Source: Congeria kusceri (Eukaryota > Mollusca > Bivalvia > Myida > Dreissenidae). Taken from it: a DNA stretch of 64,000 bases. The notes under the pieces are model-generated. The model made no database searches, was not told the DNA's origin, and saw only the letters and a program-made list of their open reading frames with translations. Each line of letters starts with the position of its first letter. Positions within the stretch are counted from its first letter, which is position 1. The stretch spans positions 124,001 to 188,000 of the forward strand of contig JAPFQT010000083.1 of assembly GCA_027627225.1 (NCBI GenBank). The letters are read 5' to 3'. Below, one piece after another: positions 12,446 to 27,931 of this stretch. The translations under genes and the position numbers were made by a program.

Positions 12446-15400
12446 TTCACACACACACATTCACACATACACATACACACATACATAAATCAGTGATTTT
12501 TTTTCATTATTTTTTTACAGCCTGTGGCTTTTGAATTGGGAAAAAACACGCGATAAACATTAAAATTGGGAAAACATGAAAAATACAAAATTCAATTAAT
12601 TTAGAATCATTATTGTCATGTTTTCTAACAAATAAAAGTAAACTAAACACATATCAGAACAGTAATTCTATTCACTAAATTATAACCTTAAATTGGCAAA
12701 CATAGCCCAACCATTAATCACTGATCATAAGACCAGGAGAACACAATAATGGTCAGTGTTCCAACTTCCACTCCACAAATTCTGCAAATCTAAATCTGGT
12801 ACAAGATTGTACACATTTACAGACCATTGCCAGGAAAATGCCAATTTAAGGCACGGGGGCAATTAAGCACAATTAGGAGGGAAGCTTGTAGCATTTGACA
12901 TTTAATAAAAATGTAAATATTCAGCAATATTATCTATAAGATGCTGTCCGGTAATCTTGCGCAGTTAAGAGTCAATCGATAGGTAATCATGTTTTTTAAA
13001 CTGAACAACAGAAAACTTATACTTTTAACATTTCTAATTATAACATTAAATAATAAATTATAACCAAAAATACTATGTACTTAATTAAATGTTGTTAACA
13101 ATTTACATGTTTACATATCTTTTAAAACTGGGACATGTTACACCACTGGCTTGTTTTGATGGTCTAGTTTTGTAAACTGCTTTATGTGGTGGCCTGGTCA
13201 AAATGTTGACTGTATGCTTGCTATACAGTGACATGAACCAAAGCAAGCAAGTGTCAGATAATTTGGAAACATGTGAAAAACAGCAATTTGCATGAAAGGA
13301 GTAATTATTTGCCATTTTAAACACTTAACTTGGTGTTTGAATGTATTTTACAAAATGTTTGTAACAAGTAAAATCGGTGACGATCTTTTATGCGAGGTCG
13401 CAAAAATGTGTGACATTGCAAAATGTTAGAACTTAACATTTCACAAATATTATTATTTTATGTCTTGGTATATATTTGATGCACCAATAATTACTCAATG
13501 TATGTTATCAATCCATATATTTAAAATCTTGATAAAATTCGGCAAAATTCGTTTTCTGTAAGAAGTTATCTGTCAAAGTTGTTGTTGTCAAATTTATGTG
13601 TTATTAAAGTGACATTTATGAAATTCAATTTGAAATCTCCATTATTTAAATCTGCTGAAATCTTTTCACTCGTTTTAACAATGTGCATTGATATTATTTA
13701 TAATTGTTCGTCATTGCAGACGCCATTTTTAAACGAATTTCAAATGGATTTTGGGGAGTTTTCTGGTTTCTTTTGGGCAAAATTAGACTTGGGAAATATG
13801 GTCATTTTTGGCAATTGGGAAACAGCCGAATTTCTGTGGTAATTTCTACCAAAAAATCACTCTAAATGTACACACATACATGTTAAATAGTCGCACAAGC
13901 GGAAGAAAAAACAATTGTTATTATGTTGAAGATGTACATGTATGTTTACTGTTTCTGATTGCAGTATTACTGCTAATCTGAATTTGATTGAATTGATTGT
14001 TGATATAGCATGCATATTTTATGTTTTATGTTGTGCAGTATGGAGTTATGTTTAGTGTATTAATACCTGCACATATATGCATTCATTTTTGTCAAGGACA
14101 TGTGCTTCATTTAATATTTTTTGCTGAAAACAACAGTAGACGAGCATTGCTGCTCTTTCTACAACACCTAAAATTTTATTAAAAACCATTGTACATAACA
14201 CGGCTTTCATTAACTTTTAAAAGTGGAAGTATGAACTTTCAGGCCTTCTATAGTTATGGATTTGATTCAATAATGATTTTCATCAACCCATACGAATGAC
14301 AATAAAATCTTACAGGCCATGAGGTCCTGTGACTTTAAGATTTTACAGGACCTCACCAGATTTTACCGGACCTCATTCTTCTACAACCAAACAAGAGAAA
14401 ATATAGTTTATCCAGTTTATTTCCGATGTCTTTCGCATGGGTTGTTTTTCATATGTATTTTACCACATATATTGTAAATTGATATGAATGATAATCCTTG
14501 ATTGCATGTGACTAGGCAAAAATTCTGCTGATCTCCACTTTTAAGTGTTGGATATTGGCAGTTTGTAACACTTCCATCGTTGCAATTTTGGAAGTTTTGT
14601 GACAAAAACTCGGCATAATTTACTCCTCAACTTTCTTTAATGAACGCCCTATCAACATAAGTCATTGTTCACAAAGAGTATTTATTTGATTTAGTTTTTT
14701 TATTATCTTGCATGTTCCATAATTATATGATGTATTTTATATGTTACTGTTTTAAATGAACTATTTTTTACAAAGATCTTGGAAGTATGAATTATATCTG
14801 AATAAAAGTCAGGTTGCATTGTATGTTTCTTGTTATATTACATAAATAGTATGTGAATCAAATTGTTGCAAGGAAAAATACAGCTAGGTTTAAACGTGGA
14901 AGAGTTGGAGATAGTTGTGGAATCATAATTGGTAATGTTTCAGGTGACAAAAGGACATTTTATCGTCTCGAAAAAGACGTAAAAAACTCAAATCAACAAC
15001 AACACTACGACACCATAGCATCGCAAAAAACGGTTTTACCACGCCTCGAGAAAAAACCTTTCAACAACAACCATAAAGAGACGTCTCTATCTAGTCACAA
15101 AAAGACGTCTTCTTCACGTCGCAAAAAGACGTAAAAAAAAACTTTGAAAAACAACCATAAAAAGACGTCTTTGTCTCGTCACAAAAAGACGTCTTCTTCA
15201 CGTCACAAAAAGACGTCAAAAAACCTTTCAAAAACAACCATAAAAAGACGTCTTTATCTCGTCACAAAAAGACGTCTTCTTCACGTCGCAAAAAGACGTC
15301 AAAAAACCTTTCAAAAACAACCAAAAAAAGACGTGATAAAGACGTCGCAAAAAGACGTCTTTTTCACGTCATGAAAAGACGTCAAAAAACCTTTCAAAAA

Positions 15401-15594
15401 CAACCAAAAAAAGACGCGATAAAGACGTCGCAAAAGACGTCTTTTTCACGTCGCGAAAAGACGTCAAAAAACCTTTCAAAAACAACCAAAAAAACACGTC
15501 GCAAAAGACGTCTTTTTCACGTCGTGAAAAGACGTCAAAAAACCTTTCAAAAACAACCAAAAAAAGACGTGATAAAGACGTCGCAAAAGTACGT
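10413..15594 (+). repeat. 5.2 kb tandem repeat, unit 3
   Basis: 5182 bp. First unit of group B, with CAAACATGTGTTCC near 11,856, CGATAGGTAATCATG near 12,976 and one T fewer near 14,685. It is shorter mainly because its microsatellite (12,391-12,486) has lost a block of CA/CATA repeats. It lies directly between units 2 and 4 with no spacer. Confidence 0.95.
12391..12486. repeat. CA/CATA microsatellite, unit 3 (contracted)
   Basis: Lacks the ACACACATACACACATGC block near its 3' side that units 1, 2 and 5 retain, which explains part of the shorter unit. Confidence 0.93.
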
Positions 15595-15620
15595 CTTAAC
15601 AACCATAAAAAGACGTCTTT
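14968..15620. repeat. GACGTC minisatellite, unit 3
   Basis: Same layout; carries the AAAAACACGTC variant also seen in unit 2. Confidence 0.9.
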
Positions 15621-17587
15621 TGTTTGCTGGGTTCTGTTGTAATTGAGTTCTAGATTATAGTTTTGTGTAATGCAAAGAAGCTTGCCTTATCAAAATCTTT
15701 CAAAAGGTTAAGAATAGGTTCTCAGTTAAAAAATGAAATAAAAACTGCTTATAGAAAGCCTTTCTTATTTTTTCTATATAAAAAGAGCTTGCCAAGTCCC
15801 GGCAACCTGCTTTCAAGGTCTGCCGAGTTGGTACAAATGACAACCACCTGTTCTACCAGGAACCATTGAAGGTAAAATTTATGTCCCTTAAGCCAAGTTA
15901 ATGCAGACATTCATTTTGCATTTTTTTATCATGTTATTTATCATGCGGGTAATCTTTTTGTTTTGGACACATTGAATTAAAAATAATTTTTTTATATAGC
16001 TGCTGAGATCTAACTAAACAAGTCGCATTGTATGATGGTTGTCACTTCTACTTGTCAAACCAATGTGGTCTGAGTATATCCACAACAGGTTTTTTTTTGT
16101 GTGTGAGTGTTCCTATATATTTATTGATCAAAAATGGAGGTTATTGGGTTAAATTTAAGAAAAATGTGGTTGCCTATGTATTTATGACAAACTTTAAAAT
16201 GATACGGCATATTTTCCCATTGGCTAGAAAGGAAAAGCAAAGCCAGTGGCATTGTTCTTATGTTGGTAATATTTTTAGAGACATCCAGTAAAAGCTACTG
16301 CACGAACAACCTGCACGTCGACCCGGTCCACCCAGACATCCCCGGAGCCGGGAACACTCTTTTTTAGGTATGTTTTAGTACTGATTTAATGACAGTGACT
16401 GTTTTAATAATGTTAGCTAGCTCTGTCGTATTATGTCATGCGTTTGTTTGATTATAATTGCGTAGTTATGACAATAAATTACAATCATCATCATCATTCA
16501 TCATTTGCCTGCTACCCCTTCTCTTGCCATCATAGTTTTTGAGTTATTGCCCTTTGTTTATTTTTAATACTTGGCGAGCATGTAGATAAAGTATGTACAC
16601 GTAAATACTTTATTTTAAATTTAAAAAAAAATAAAAAATACATTTCATTTGTAGTTGTATTGGGTAGTTCCATTGCCCCATGACATATCTCCTATAGAGC
16701 ACTCTTTAAAACTAGTGCATTTACAATTTACGTTCCCTCTTGTTGTACTTGTATGGCAAATTATTTTACCAAGACCATTTTGGGAGCATAACTGTCTATG
16801 ACAGCCTATTGTTTGTCTTCAGTTTGCTCTTGGATTAACTGCATTAAGGAATGTGATTCAAAACTGGATAATTCAGTGTTATGAATATGTTATGTATTAT
16901 ATACTATACTGCTGTATTTTTAGCTAGTCTTTTCGAAGAAAAGGCAAGCTATTCTACTCGCCTGGCGTCGCCCTTGGTTCAAGTTTTTTGGTGAGCTGGT
17001 TTTTAAGGGCTGGCTTGAGGGATCCTGAGCATACTTCAAACATGTGTTCCCTACATTAAAATGAACTCGTAGCCCAAATGTTGTTACTCTGGGATGAAAT
17101 TTGTCAAAAATATGTGCATTTTTACGCTTAGACAAATACAATTGCATGAACATTTGCAGGTTAAAGTTTTTTTGGTTCATTTAATTCAGAGTAAGTTGAC
17201 ATTATCATTTAATGCACACTTTTTGTCGGATGACCAGCCAGAAAATTAAGTTTGTTGTGTGACAATAAGTGCTAGTTGGGACAAGGGGATGAGTGGTATT
17301 TTGATTGCCTGCAAATGTCAATTATAAATTGACCTTGAGCTAATTTGGATTAAGAAATGGACTGTTTAGCAACTGCCAGAGTTTATACAGATATGTAAGA
17401 TACTTTTTTAAAACTTCCTATTATTCCTACTTTTTGTGTTAAAAAATGTCCTACTTTTTCTTCAGAAAACCTACTTTTTTCCTACTTTTTGAATGAAAAC
17501 CAACTGAAGGCCTGAACTGTGCATTTTTTGGCGGGAATGAATATGCTGTATGACGTTTGATGTGTGGAGAATACACATACATGCATG

Positions 17588-17623
<36 letters not shown>

Positions 17624-20600
17624 TTCACACATTCACACACACACATTCACACACACACATACACACATGCATACATACATAAATCAGTTATTTTTTTTCA
17701 TTATTTTTTTACAGCCTGTGGCTTTTGAATTGGGAAAAAACACGCGATAAACATTAAAATTGGGAAAACATGAAAAATACAAAATTCAATTAATTTAGAA
17801 TCATTATTGTCATGTTTTCTAACAAATAAAAGTAAACTAAACACATATCAGAACAGTAATTCTATTCACTAAATTATAACCTTAAATTGGCAAACATAGC
17901 CCAACCATTAATCACTGATCATAAGACCAGGAGAACACAATAATGGTCAGTGTTCCAACTTCCACTCCACAAATTCTGCAAATCTAAATCTGGTACAAGA
18001 TTGTACACATTTACAGACCATTGCCAGGAAAATGCCAATTTAAGGCACGGGGGCAATTAAGCACAATTAGGAGGGAAGCTTGTAGCATTTGACATTTAAT
18101 AAAAATGTAAATATTCAGCAATATTATCTATAAGATGCTGTCCGGTAATCTTGCGCAGTTAAGAGTCAATCGATAGGTAATCATGTTTTTTAAACTGAAC
18201 AACAGAAAACTTATACTTTTAACATTTCTAATTATAACATTAAATAATAAATTATAACCAAAAATACTATGTACTTAATTAAATGTTGTTAACAATTTAC
18301 ATGTTTACATATCTTTTAAAACTGGGACATGTTACACCACTGGCTTGTTTTGATGGTCTAGTTTTGTAAACTGCTTTATGTGGTGGCCTGGTCAAAATGT
18401 TGACTGTATGCTTGCTATACAGTGACATGAACCAAAGCAAGCAAGTGTCAGATAATTTGGAAACATGTGAAAAACAGCAATTTGCATGAAAGGAGTAATT
18501 ATTTGCCATTTTAAACACTTAACTTGGTGTTTGAATGTATTTTACAAAATGTTTGTAACAAGTAAAATCGGTGACGATCTTTTATGCGAGGTCGCAAAAA
18601 TGTGTGACATTGCAAAATGTTAGAACTTAACATTTCACAAATATTATTATTTTATGTCTTGGTATATATTTGATGCACCAATAATTACTCAATGTATGTT
18701 ATCAATCCATATATTTAAAATCTTGATAAAATTCGGCAAAATTCGTTTTCTGTAAGAAGTTATCTGTCAAAGTTGTTGTTGTCAAATTTATGTGTTATTA
18801 AAGTGACATTTATGAAATTCAATTTGAAATCTCCATTATTTAAATCTGCTGAAATCTTTTCACTCGTTTTAACAATGTGCATTGATATTATTTATAATTG
18901 TTCGTCATTGCAGACGCCATTTTTAAACGAATTTCAAATGGATTTTGGGGAGTTTTCTGGTTTCTTTTGGGCAAAATTAGACTTGGGAAATATGGTCATT
19001 TTTGGCAATTGGGAAACAGCCGAATTTCTGTGGTAATTTCTACCAAAAAATCACTCTAAATGTACACACATACATGTTAAATAGTCGCACAAGCGGAAGA
19101 AAAAACAATTGTTATTATGTTGAAGATGTACATGTATGTTTACTGTTTCTGATTGCAGTATTACTGCTAATCTGAATTTGATTGAATTGATTGTTGATAT
19201 AGCATGCATATTTTATGTTTTATGTTGTGCAGTATGGAGTTATGTTTAGTGTATTAATACCTGCACATATATGCATTCATTTTTGTCAAGGACATGTGCT
19301 TCATTTAATATTTTTTGCTGAAAACAACAGTAGACGAGCATTGCTGCTCTTTCTACAACACCTAAAATTTTATTAAAAACCATTGTACATAACACGGCTT
19401 TCATTAACTTTTAAAAGTGGAAGTATGAACTTTCAGGCCTTCTATAGTTATGGATTTGATTCAATAATGATTTTCATCAACCCATACGAATGACAATAAA
19501 ATCTTACAGGCCATGAGGTCCTGTGACTTTAAGATTTTACAGGACCTCACCAGATTTTACCGGACCTCATTCTTCTACAACCAAACAAGAGAAAATATAG
19601 TTTATCCAGTTTATTTCCGATGTCTTTCGCATGGGTTGTTTTTCATATGTATTTTACCACATATATTGTAAATTGATATGAATGATAATCCTTGATTGCA
19701 TGTGACTAGGCAAAAATTCTGCTGATCTCCACTTTTAAGTGTTGGATATTGGCAGTTTGTAACACTTCCATCGTTGCAATTTTGGAAGTTTTGTGACAAA
19801 AACTCGGCATAATTTACTCCTCAACTTTCTTTAATGAACGCCCTATCAACATAAGTCATTGTTCACAAAGAGTATTTATTTGATTTAGTTTTTTTATTAT
19901 CTTGCATGTTCCATAATTATATGATGTATTTTATATGTTACTGTTTTAAATGAACTATTTTTTACAAAGATCTTGGAAGTATGAATTATATCTGAATAAA
20001 AGTCAGGTTGCATTGTATGTTTCTTGTTATATTACATAAATAGTATGTGAATCAAATTGTTGCAAGGAAAAATACAGCTAGGTTTAAACGTGGAAGAGTT
20101 GGAGATAGTTGTGGAATCATAATTGGTAATGTTTCAGGTGACAAAAGGACATTTTATCGTCTCGAAAAAGATGTAAAAAACTCAAATCAACAACAACACT
20201 ACGACACCATAGCATCGCAAAAAACGGTTTTACCACGCCTCGAGAAAAAACCTTTCAACAACAACCATAAAGAGACGTCTCTATCTAGTCACAAAAAGAC
20301 GTCTTCTTCACGTCGCAAAAAGACGTAAAAAAAAACTTTGAAAAACAACCATAAAAAGACGTCTTTGTCTCGTCACAAAAAGACGTCTTCTTCACGTCAC
20401 AAAAAGACGTCAAAAAACCTTTCAAAAACAACCATAAAAAGACGTCTTTATCTCGTCACAAAAAGACGTCTTCTTCACGTCGCAAAAAGACGTCAAAAAA
20501 CCTTTCAAAAACAACCAAAAAAAGACGTGATAGAGACGTCGCAAAAAGACGTCTTTTTCACGTCATGAAAAGACGTCAAAAAACCTTTCAAAAACAACCA

Positions 20601-20788
20601 AAAAGAGACGCGATAAAGACGTCGCAAAAGACGTCTTTTTCACGTCGCGAAAAGACGTCAAAAAACCTTTCAAAAACAACCAAAAAAAGACGTCGCAAAA
20701 GACGTCTTTTTCACGTCGTGAAAAGACGTCAAAAAACCTTTCAAAAACAACCAAAAAAAGACGTGATAAAGACGTCGCAAAAGTACGT
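15595..20788 (+). repeat. 5.2 kb tandem repeat, unit 4
   Basis: 5194 bp, group B. Differs from unit 3 by microsatellite length and scattered substitutions, for example GAGCATAC for GAACATAC near 17,027. No gene is recognised in it. Confidence 0.95.
17572..17680. repeat. CA/CATA microsatellite, unit 4
   Basis: Length and interruption pattern differ from neighbours, as expected of slippage. Confidence 0.93.
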
Positions 20789-20814
20789 CTTAACAACCAT
20801 AAAAAGACGTCTTT
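20162..20814. repeat. GACGTC minisatellite, unit 4
   Basis: Same layout, with private substitutions (GATAGAGACG near 20,529 and AAAGAGACGCG near 20,602). Confidence 0.9.
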
Positions 20815-22785
20815 TGTTTGCTGGGTTCTGTTGTAATTGAGTTATAGATTATAGTTTTGTGTAATGCAAAGAAGCTTGCCTTATCAAAATCTTTCAAAAG
20901 GTTAAGAATAGGTTCTCAGTTAAAAAATGAAATAAAAACTGCTTATAGAAAGCCTTTCTTATTTTTTCTATATAAAAAGAGCTTGCCAAGTCCCGGCAAC
21001 CTGCTTTCAAGGTCTGCCGAGTTGGTACAAATGACAACCACCTGTTCTACCAGGAACCATTGAAGGTAAAATTTATGTCCCTTAAGCCAAGTTAATGCAG
21101 ACATTCATTTTGCATTTTTTTATCATGTTATTTATCATGCGGGTAATCTTTTTGTTTTGGACACATTGAATTAAAAATAATTTTTTTATATAGCTGCTGA
21201 GATCTAACTAAACAAGTCGCATTGTATGATGGTTGTCACTTCTACTTGCCAAACCAATGTGGTCTGAGTATATCCACAACAGGGTTTTTTTTTGTGTGTG
21301 CGTGTTCCTATATATTTATTGATCAAAAATGGAGGTTATTGGGTTAAATTTAAGAAAAATGTGGTTGCCTATGTATTTATGACAAACTTTAAAATGATAC
21401 GGCATATTTTCCCATTGGCTAGAAAGGAAAAGCAAAGCCAGTGGCATTGTTCTTATGTTGGTAATATTTTTAGAGACATCCAGTAAAAGCTACTGCACGA
21501 ACAACCTGCACGTCGACCCGGTCCACCCAGACATCCCCGGAGCCGGGAACACTCTTTTTTAGGTATGTTTTAGTACTGATTTAATGACAGTGACTGTTTT
21601 AATAATGTTAGCTAGCTCTGTCGTATTATGTCATGCGTTTGTTTGATTATAATTGCGTAGTTATGACAATAAATTACAATCATCATCATCATTCATCATT
21701 TGCCTGCTACCCCTTCTCTTGCCATCATAGTTTTTGAGTTATTGCCCTTTGTTTATTTTTAATACTTGGCGAGCATGTAGATAAAGTATGTACACGTAAA
21801 TACTTTATTTTAAATTTAAAAAAAAATAAAAAATACATTTCATTTGTAGTTGTATTGGGTAGTTCCATTGCCCCATGACATATCTCCTATAGAGCACTCT
21901 TTAAAACTAGTGCATTTACAATTTACGTTCCCTCTTGTTGTACTTGTATGGCAAATTATTTTACCAAGACCATTTTGGGAGCATAACTGTCTATGACAGC
22001 CTATTGTTTGTCTTCAGTTTGCTCTTGGATTAACTGCATTAAGGAATGTGATTCAAAACTGGATAATTCAGTGTTATGAATATGTTATGTATTATATACT
22101 ATACTGCTGTATTTTTAGCTAGTCTTTTCGAAGAAAAGGCAAGCTATTCTACTCGCCTGGCGTCGCCCTTGGTTCAAGTTTTTTGGTGAGCTGGTTTTTA
22201 AGGGCTGGCTTGAGGGATCCTGAACATACTTCAAACATGTGTTCCCTACATTAAAATGAACTCGTAGCCCAAATGTTGTTACTCTGGGATGAAATTTGTC
22301 AAAAATATGTGCATTTTTACGCTTAGACAAATACAATTGCATGAACATTTGCAGGTTAAAGTTTTTTTGGTTCATTTAATTCAGAGTAAGTTGACATTAT
22401 CATTTAATGCACACTTTTTGTCGGATGACCAGCCAGAAAATTAAGTTTGTTGTGTGACAATAAGTGCTAGTTGGGACAAGGGGATGAGTGGTATTTTGAT
22501 TGCCTGCAAATGTCAATTATAAATTGACCTTGAGCTAATTTGGATTAAGAAATGGACTGTTTAGCAACTGCCAGAGTTTATACAGATATGTAAGATACTT
22601 TTTTAAAACTTCCTATTATTCCTACTTTTTGTGTTAAAAAATGTCCTACTTTTTCTTCAGAAAACCTACTTTTTTCCTACTTTTTGAATGAAAACCAACT
22701 GAAGGCCTGAACTGTGCATTTTTTGGCGGGAATGAATATGCTGTATGACGTTTGATGTGTGGAGAATACACATACATGCATGCAT

Positions 22786-22818
<33 letters not shown>

Positions 22819-25800
22819 TTCACACACACACATTCACACATACACACACACACATACACACATGCATACATACATAAATCAGTTATTTTTTTTCATTATT
22901 TTTTTACAGCCTGTGGCTTTTGAATTGGGAAAAAACACGCGATAAACATTAAAATTGGGAAAACATGAAAAATACAAAATTCAATTAATTTAGAATCATT
23001 ATTGTCATGTTTTCTAACAAATAAAAGTAAACTAAACACATATCAGAACAGTAATTCTATTCACTAAATTATAACCTTAAATTGGCAAACATAGCCCAAC
23101 CAGTAATCACTGATCATAAGACCAGGAGAACACAATAATGGTCAGTGTTCCAACTTCCACTCCACAAATTCTGCAAATCTAAATCTGGTACAAGATTGTA
23201 CACATTTACAGACCATTGCCAGGAAAATGCCAATTTAAGGCACGGGGGCAATTAAGCACAATTAGGAGGGAAGCTTGTAGCATTTGACATTTAATAAAAA
23301 TGTAAATATTCAGCAATATTATCTATAAGATGCTGTCCGGTAATCTTGCGCAGTTAAGAGTCAATCGATAGGTAATCATGTTTTTTAAACTGAACAACAG
23401 AAAACTTATACTTTTAACATTTCTAATTATAACATTAAATAATAAATTATAACCAAAAATACTATGTACTTAATTAAATGTTGTTAACAATTTACATGTT
23501 TACATATCTTTTAAAACTGGGACATGTTACACCACTGGCTTGTTTTGATGGTCTAGTTTTGTAAACTGCTTTATGTGGTGGCCTGGTCAAAATGTTGACT
23601 GTATGCTTGCTATACAGTGACATGAACCAAAGCAAGCAAGTGTCAGATAATTAGGAAACATGTGAAAAACAGCAATTTGCATGAAAGGAGTAATTATTTG
23701 CCATTTTAAACACTTAACTTGGTGTTTGAATGTATTTTACAAAATGTTTGTAACAAGTAAAATCGGTGACGATCTTTTATGCGAGGTCGCAAAAATGTGT
23801 GACATTGCAAAATGTTAGAACTTAACATTTCACAAATATTATTATTTTATGTCTTGGTATATATTTGATGCACCAATAATTACTCAATGTATGTTATCAA
23901 TCCATATATTTAAAATCTTGATAAAATTCGGCAAAATTCGTTTTCTGTAAGAAGTTATCTGTCAAAGTTGTTGTTGTCAAATTTATGTGTTATTAAAGTG
24001 ACATTTATGAAATTCAATTTGAAATCTCCATTATTTAAATCTGCTGAAATCTTTTCACTCGTTTTAACAATGTGCATTGATATTATTTATAATTGTTCGT
24101 CATTGCAGACGCCATTTTTAAACGAATTTCAAATGGATTTTGGGGAGTTTTCTGGTTTCTTTTGGGCAAAATTAGACTTGGGAAATATGGTCATTTTTGG
24201 CAATTGGGAAACAGCCGAATTTCTGTGGTAATTTCTACCAAAAAATCACTCTAAATGTACACACATACATGTTAAATAGTCGCACAAGCGGAAGAAAAAA
24301 CAATTGTTATTATGTTGAAGATGTACATGTATGTTTACTGTTTCTGATTGCAGTATTACTGCTAATCTGAATTTGATTGAATTGATTGTTGATATAGCAT
24401 GCATATTTTATGTTTTATGTTGTGCAGTATGGAGTTATGTTTAGTGTATTAATACCTGCACATATATGCATTCATTTTTGTCAAGGACATGTGCTTCATT
24501 TAATATTTTTTGCTGAAAACAACAGTAGACGAGCATTGCTGCTCTTTCTACAACACCTAAAATTTTATTAAAAACCATTGTACATAACACGGCTTTCATT
24601 AACTTTTAAAAGTGGAAGTATGAACTTTCAGGCCTTCTATAGTTATGGATTTGATTCAATAATGATTTTCATCAACCCATACGAATGACAATAAAATCTT
24701 ACAGGCCATGAGGTCCTGTGACTTTAAGATTTTACAGGACCTCACCAGATTTTACCGGACCTCATTCTTCTACAACCAAACAAGAGAAAATATATTTTAT
24801 CCAGTTTATTTCCGATGTCTTTCGCATGGGTTGTTTTTCATATGTATTTTACCACAGATATTGTAAATTGATATGAATGATAATCCTTGATTGCATGTGA
24901 CTAGGCAAAAATTCTGCTGATCTCCACTTTTAAGTGTTGGATATTGGCAGTTTGTAACACTTCCATCGTTGCAATTTTGGAAGTTTTGTGACAAAAACTC
25001 GGCATAATTTACTCCTCAACTTTCTTTAATGAACGCCCTATCAACATAAGTCATTGTTCACAAAGAGTATTTATTTGATTTAGTTTTTTTATTATCTTGC
25101 ATGTTCCATAATTATATGATGTATTTTATATGTTACTGTTTTAAATGAACTATTTTTTACAAAGATCTTGGAAGTATGAATTATATCTGAATAAAAGTCA
25201 GGTTGCATTGTATGTTTCTTGTTATATTACATAAATAGTATGTGAATCAAATTGTTGCAAGGAAAAATACAGCTAGGTTTAAACGTGGAAGAGTTGGAGA
25301 TAGTTGTGGAATCATAATTGGTAATGTTTCAGGTGACAAAAGGACATTTTATCGTCTCGAAAAAGACGTAAAAAACTCAAATCAACAACAACACTACGAC
25401 ACCATAGCATCGCAAAAAACGGTTTTACCACGCCTCGAGAAAAAACCTTTCAACAACAACCATAAAGAGACGTCTCTATCTAGTCACAAAAAGACGTCTT
25501 CTTCACGTCACAAAAAGACGTCAAAAAACCTTTCAAAAACAACCATAAAAAGACGTCTTTATCTCGTCACAAAAAGACGTCTTCTTCACGTCGCAAAAAG
25601 ACGTCAAAAAACCTTTCAAAAACAACCAAAAAAAGACGTGATAAAGACGTCGCAAAAAGACGTCTTTTTCACGTCATGAAAAGACGTCAAAAAACCTTTC
25701 AAAAACAACCAAAAAAAGACGCGATAAAGACGTCGCAAAAGACGTCTTTTTCACGTCGCGAAAAGACGTCAAAAAACCTTTCAAAAACAACCAAAAAAAC

Positions 25801-25899
25801 ACGTCGCAAAAGACGTCTTTTTCACGTCGTGAAAAGACGTAAAAAAACCTTTCAAAAACAACCAAAAAAAGACGTGATAAAGACGTCGCAAAAGTACGT
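20789..25899 (+). repeat. 5.2 kb tandem repeat, unit 5 (one minisatellite copy deleted)
   Basis: 5111 bp, group B. The shortening comes from loss of about one 83-84 bp repeat in the 3' minisatellite (near 25,500), which also joins two open frames into a 145-codon lysine/serine-rich frame. A run of GGG before the T tract near 21,282 and GTGTGTGCGTG near 21,293 are shared with unit 6. Confidence 0.95.
22767..22876. repeat. CA/CATA microsatellite, unit 5
   Basis: Same class. It gives the best reference for the uninterrupted form of the unit 6 site, which received the 11.86 kb block. Confidence 0.93.
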
Positions 25900-25925
25900 C
25901 TTAACAACCATAAAAAGACGTCTTT
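25357..25925. repeat. GACGTC minisatellite, unit 5, one repeat deleted
   Basis: About 84 bp shorter than in the other units. The deletion removes the repeat with the variant ACTTTGAAAAACAACC landmark. Confidence 0.9.
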
Positions 25926-27896
25926 TGTTTGCTGGGTTCTGTTGTAATTGAGTTCTAGATTATAGTTTTGTGCAATGCAAAGAAGCTTGCCTTATCAAAA
26001 TCTTTCAAAAGGTTAAGAATAGGTTCTCAGTTAAAAAATGAAATAAAAACTGCTTATAGAAAGCCTTTCTTATTTTTTCTATATAAAAAGAGCTTGCCAA
26101 GTCCCGGCAACCTGCTTTCAAGGTCTGCCGAGTTGGTACAAATGACAACCACCTGTTCTACCAGGAACCATTGAAGGTAAAATTTATGTCCCTTAAGCCA
26201 AGTTAATGCAGACATTCATTTTGCATTTTTTTATCATGTTATTTATCATGCGGGTAATCTTTTTGTTTTGGACACATTGAATTAAAAATAATTTTTTTAT
26301 ATAGCTGCTGAGATCTAACTAAACAAGTCGCATTGTATGATGGTTGTCACTTCTACTTGTCAAACCAATGTGGTCTGAGTATATCCACAACAGGGTTTTT
26401 TTTTGTGTGTGCGTGTTCCTATATATTTATTGATCAAAAATGGAGGTTATTGGGTTAAATTTAAGAAAAATGTGGTTGCCTATGTATTTATGACAAACTT
26501 TAAAATGATACGGCATATTTTCCCATTGGCTAGAAAGGAAAAGCAAAGCCAGTGGCATTGTTCTTATGTTGGTAATATTTTTAGAGACATCCAGTAAAAG
26601 CTACTGCACGAACAACCTGCACGTCGACCCGGTCCACCCAGACATCCCCGGAGCCGGGAACACTCTTTTTTAGGTATGTTTTAGTACTGATTTAATGACA
26701 GTGACTGTTTTAATAATGTTAGCTAGCTCTGTCGTATTATGTCATGCGTTTGTTTGATTATAATTGCGTAGTTATGACAATAAATTACAATCATCATCAT
26801 CATTCATCATTTGCCTGCTACCCCTTCTCTTGCCATCATAGTTTTTGAGTTATTGCCCTTTGTTTATTTTTAATACTTGGCGAGCATGTAGATAAAGTAT
26901 GTACACGTAAATACTTTATTTTAAATTTAAAAAAAAATAAAAAATACATTTCATTTGTAGTTGTATTGGGTAGTTCCATTGCCCCATGACATATCTCCTA
27001 TAGAGCACTCTTTAAAACTAGTGCATTTACAATTTACGTTCCCTCTTGTTGTACTTGTATGGCAAATTATTTTACCAAGACCATTTTGGGAGCATAACTG
27101 TCTATGACAGCCTATTGTTTGTCTTCAGTTTGCTCTTGGATTAACTGCATTAAGGAATGTGATTCAAAACTGGATAATTCAGTGTTATGAATATGTTATG
27201 TATTATATACTATACTGCTGTATTTTTAGCTAGTCTTTTCGAAGAAAAGGCAAGCTATTCTACTCGCCTGGCGTCGCCCTTGGTTCAAGTTTTTTGGTGA
27301 GCTGGTTTTTAAGGGCTGGCTTGAGGGATCCTGAACATACTTCAAACATGTGTTCCCTACATTAAAATGAACTCGTAGCCCAAATGTTGTTACTCTGGGA
27401 TGAAATTTGTCAAAAATATGTGCATTTTTACGCTTAGACAAATACAATTGCATGAACATTTGCAGGTTAAAGTTTTTTTGGTTCATTGAATTCAGAGTAA
27501 GTTGACATTATCATTTAATGCACACTTTTTGTCGGATGACCAGCCAGAAAATTAAGTTTGTTGTGTGACAATAAGTGCTAGTTGGGACAAGGGGATGAGT
27601 GGTATTTTGATTGCCTGCAAATGTCAATTATAAATTGACCTTGAGCTAATTTGGATTAAGAAATGGACTGTTTAGCAACTGCCAGAGTTTATACAGATAT
27701 GTAAGATACTTTTTTAAAACTTCCTATTATTCCTACTTTTTGTGTTAAAAAATGTCCTACTTTTTCTTCAGAAAACCTACTTTTTTCCTACTTTTTGAAT
27801 GAAAACCAACTGAAGGCCTGAATTGTGCATTTTTTGGCGGGAATGAATATGCTGTATGACGTTTGATGTGTGGAGAATACACATACATGCATGCAT

Positions 27897-27931
<35 letters not shown>
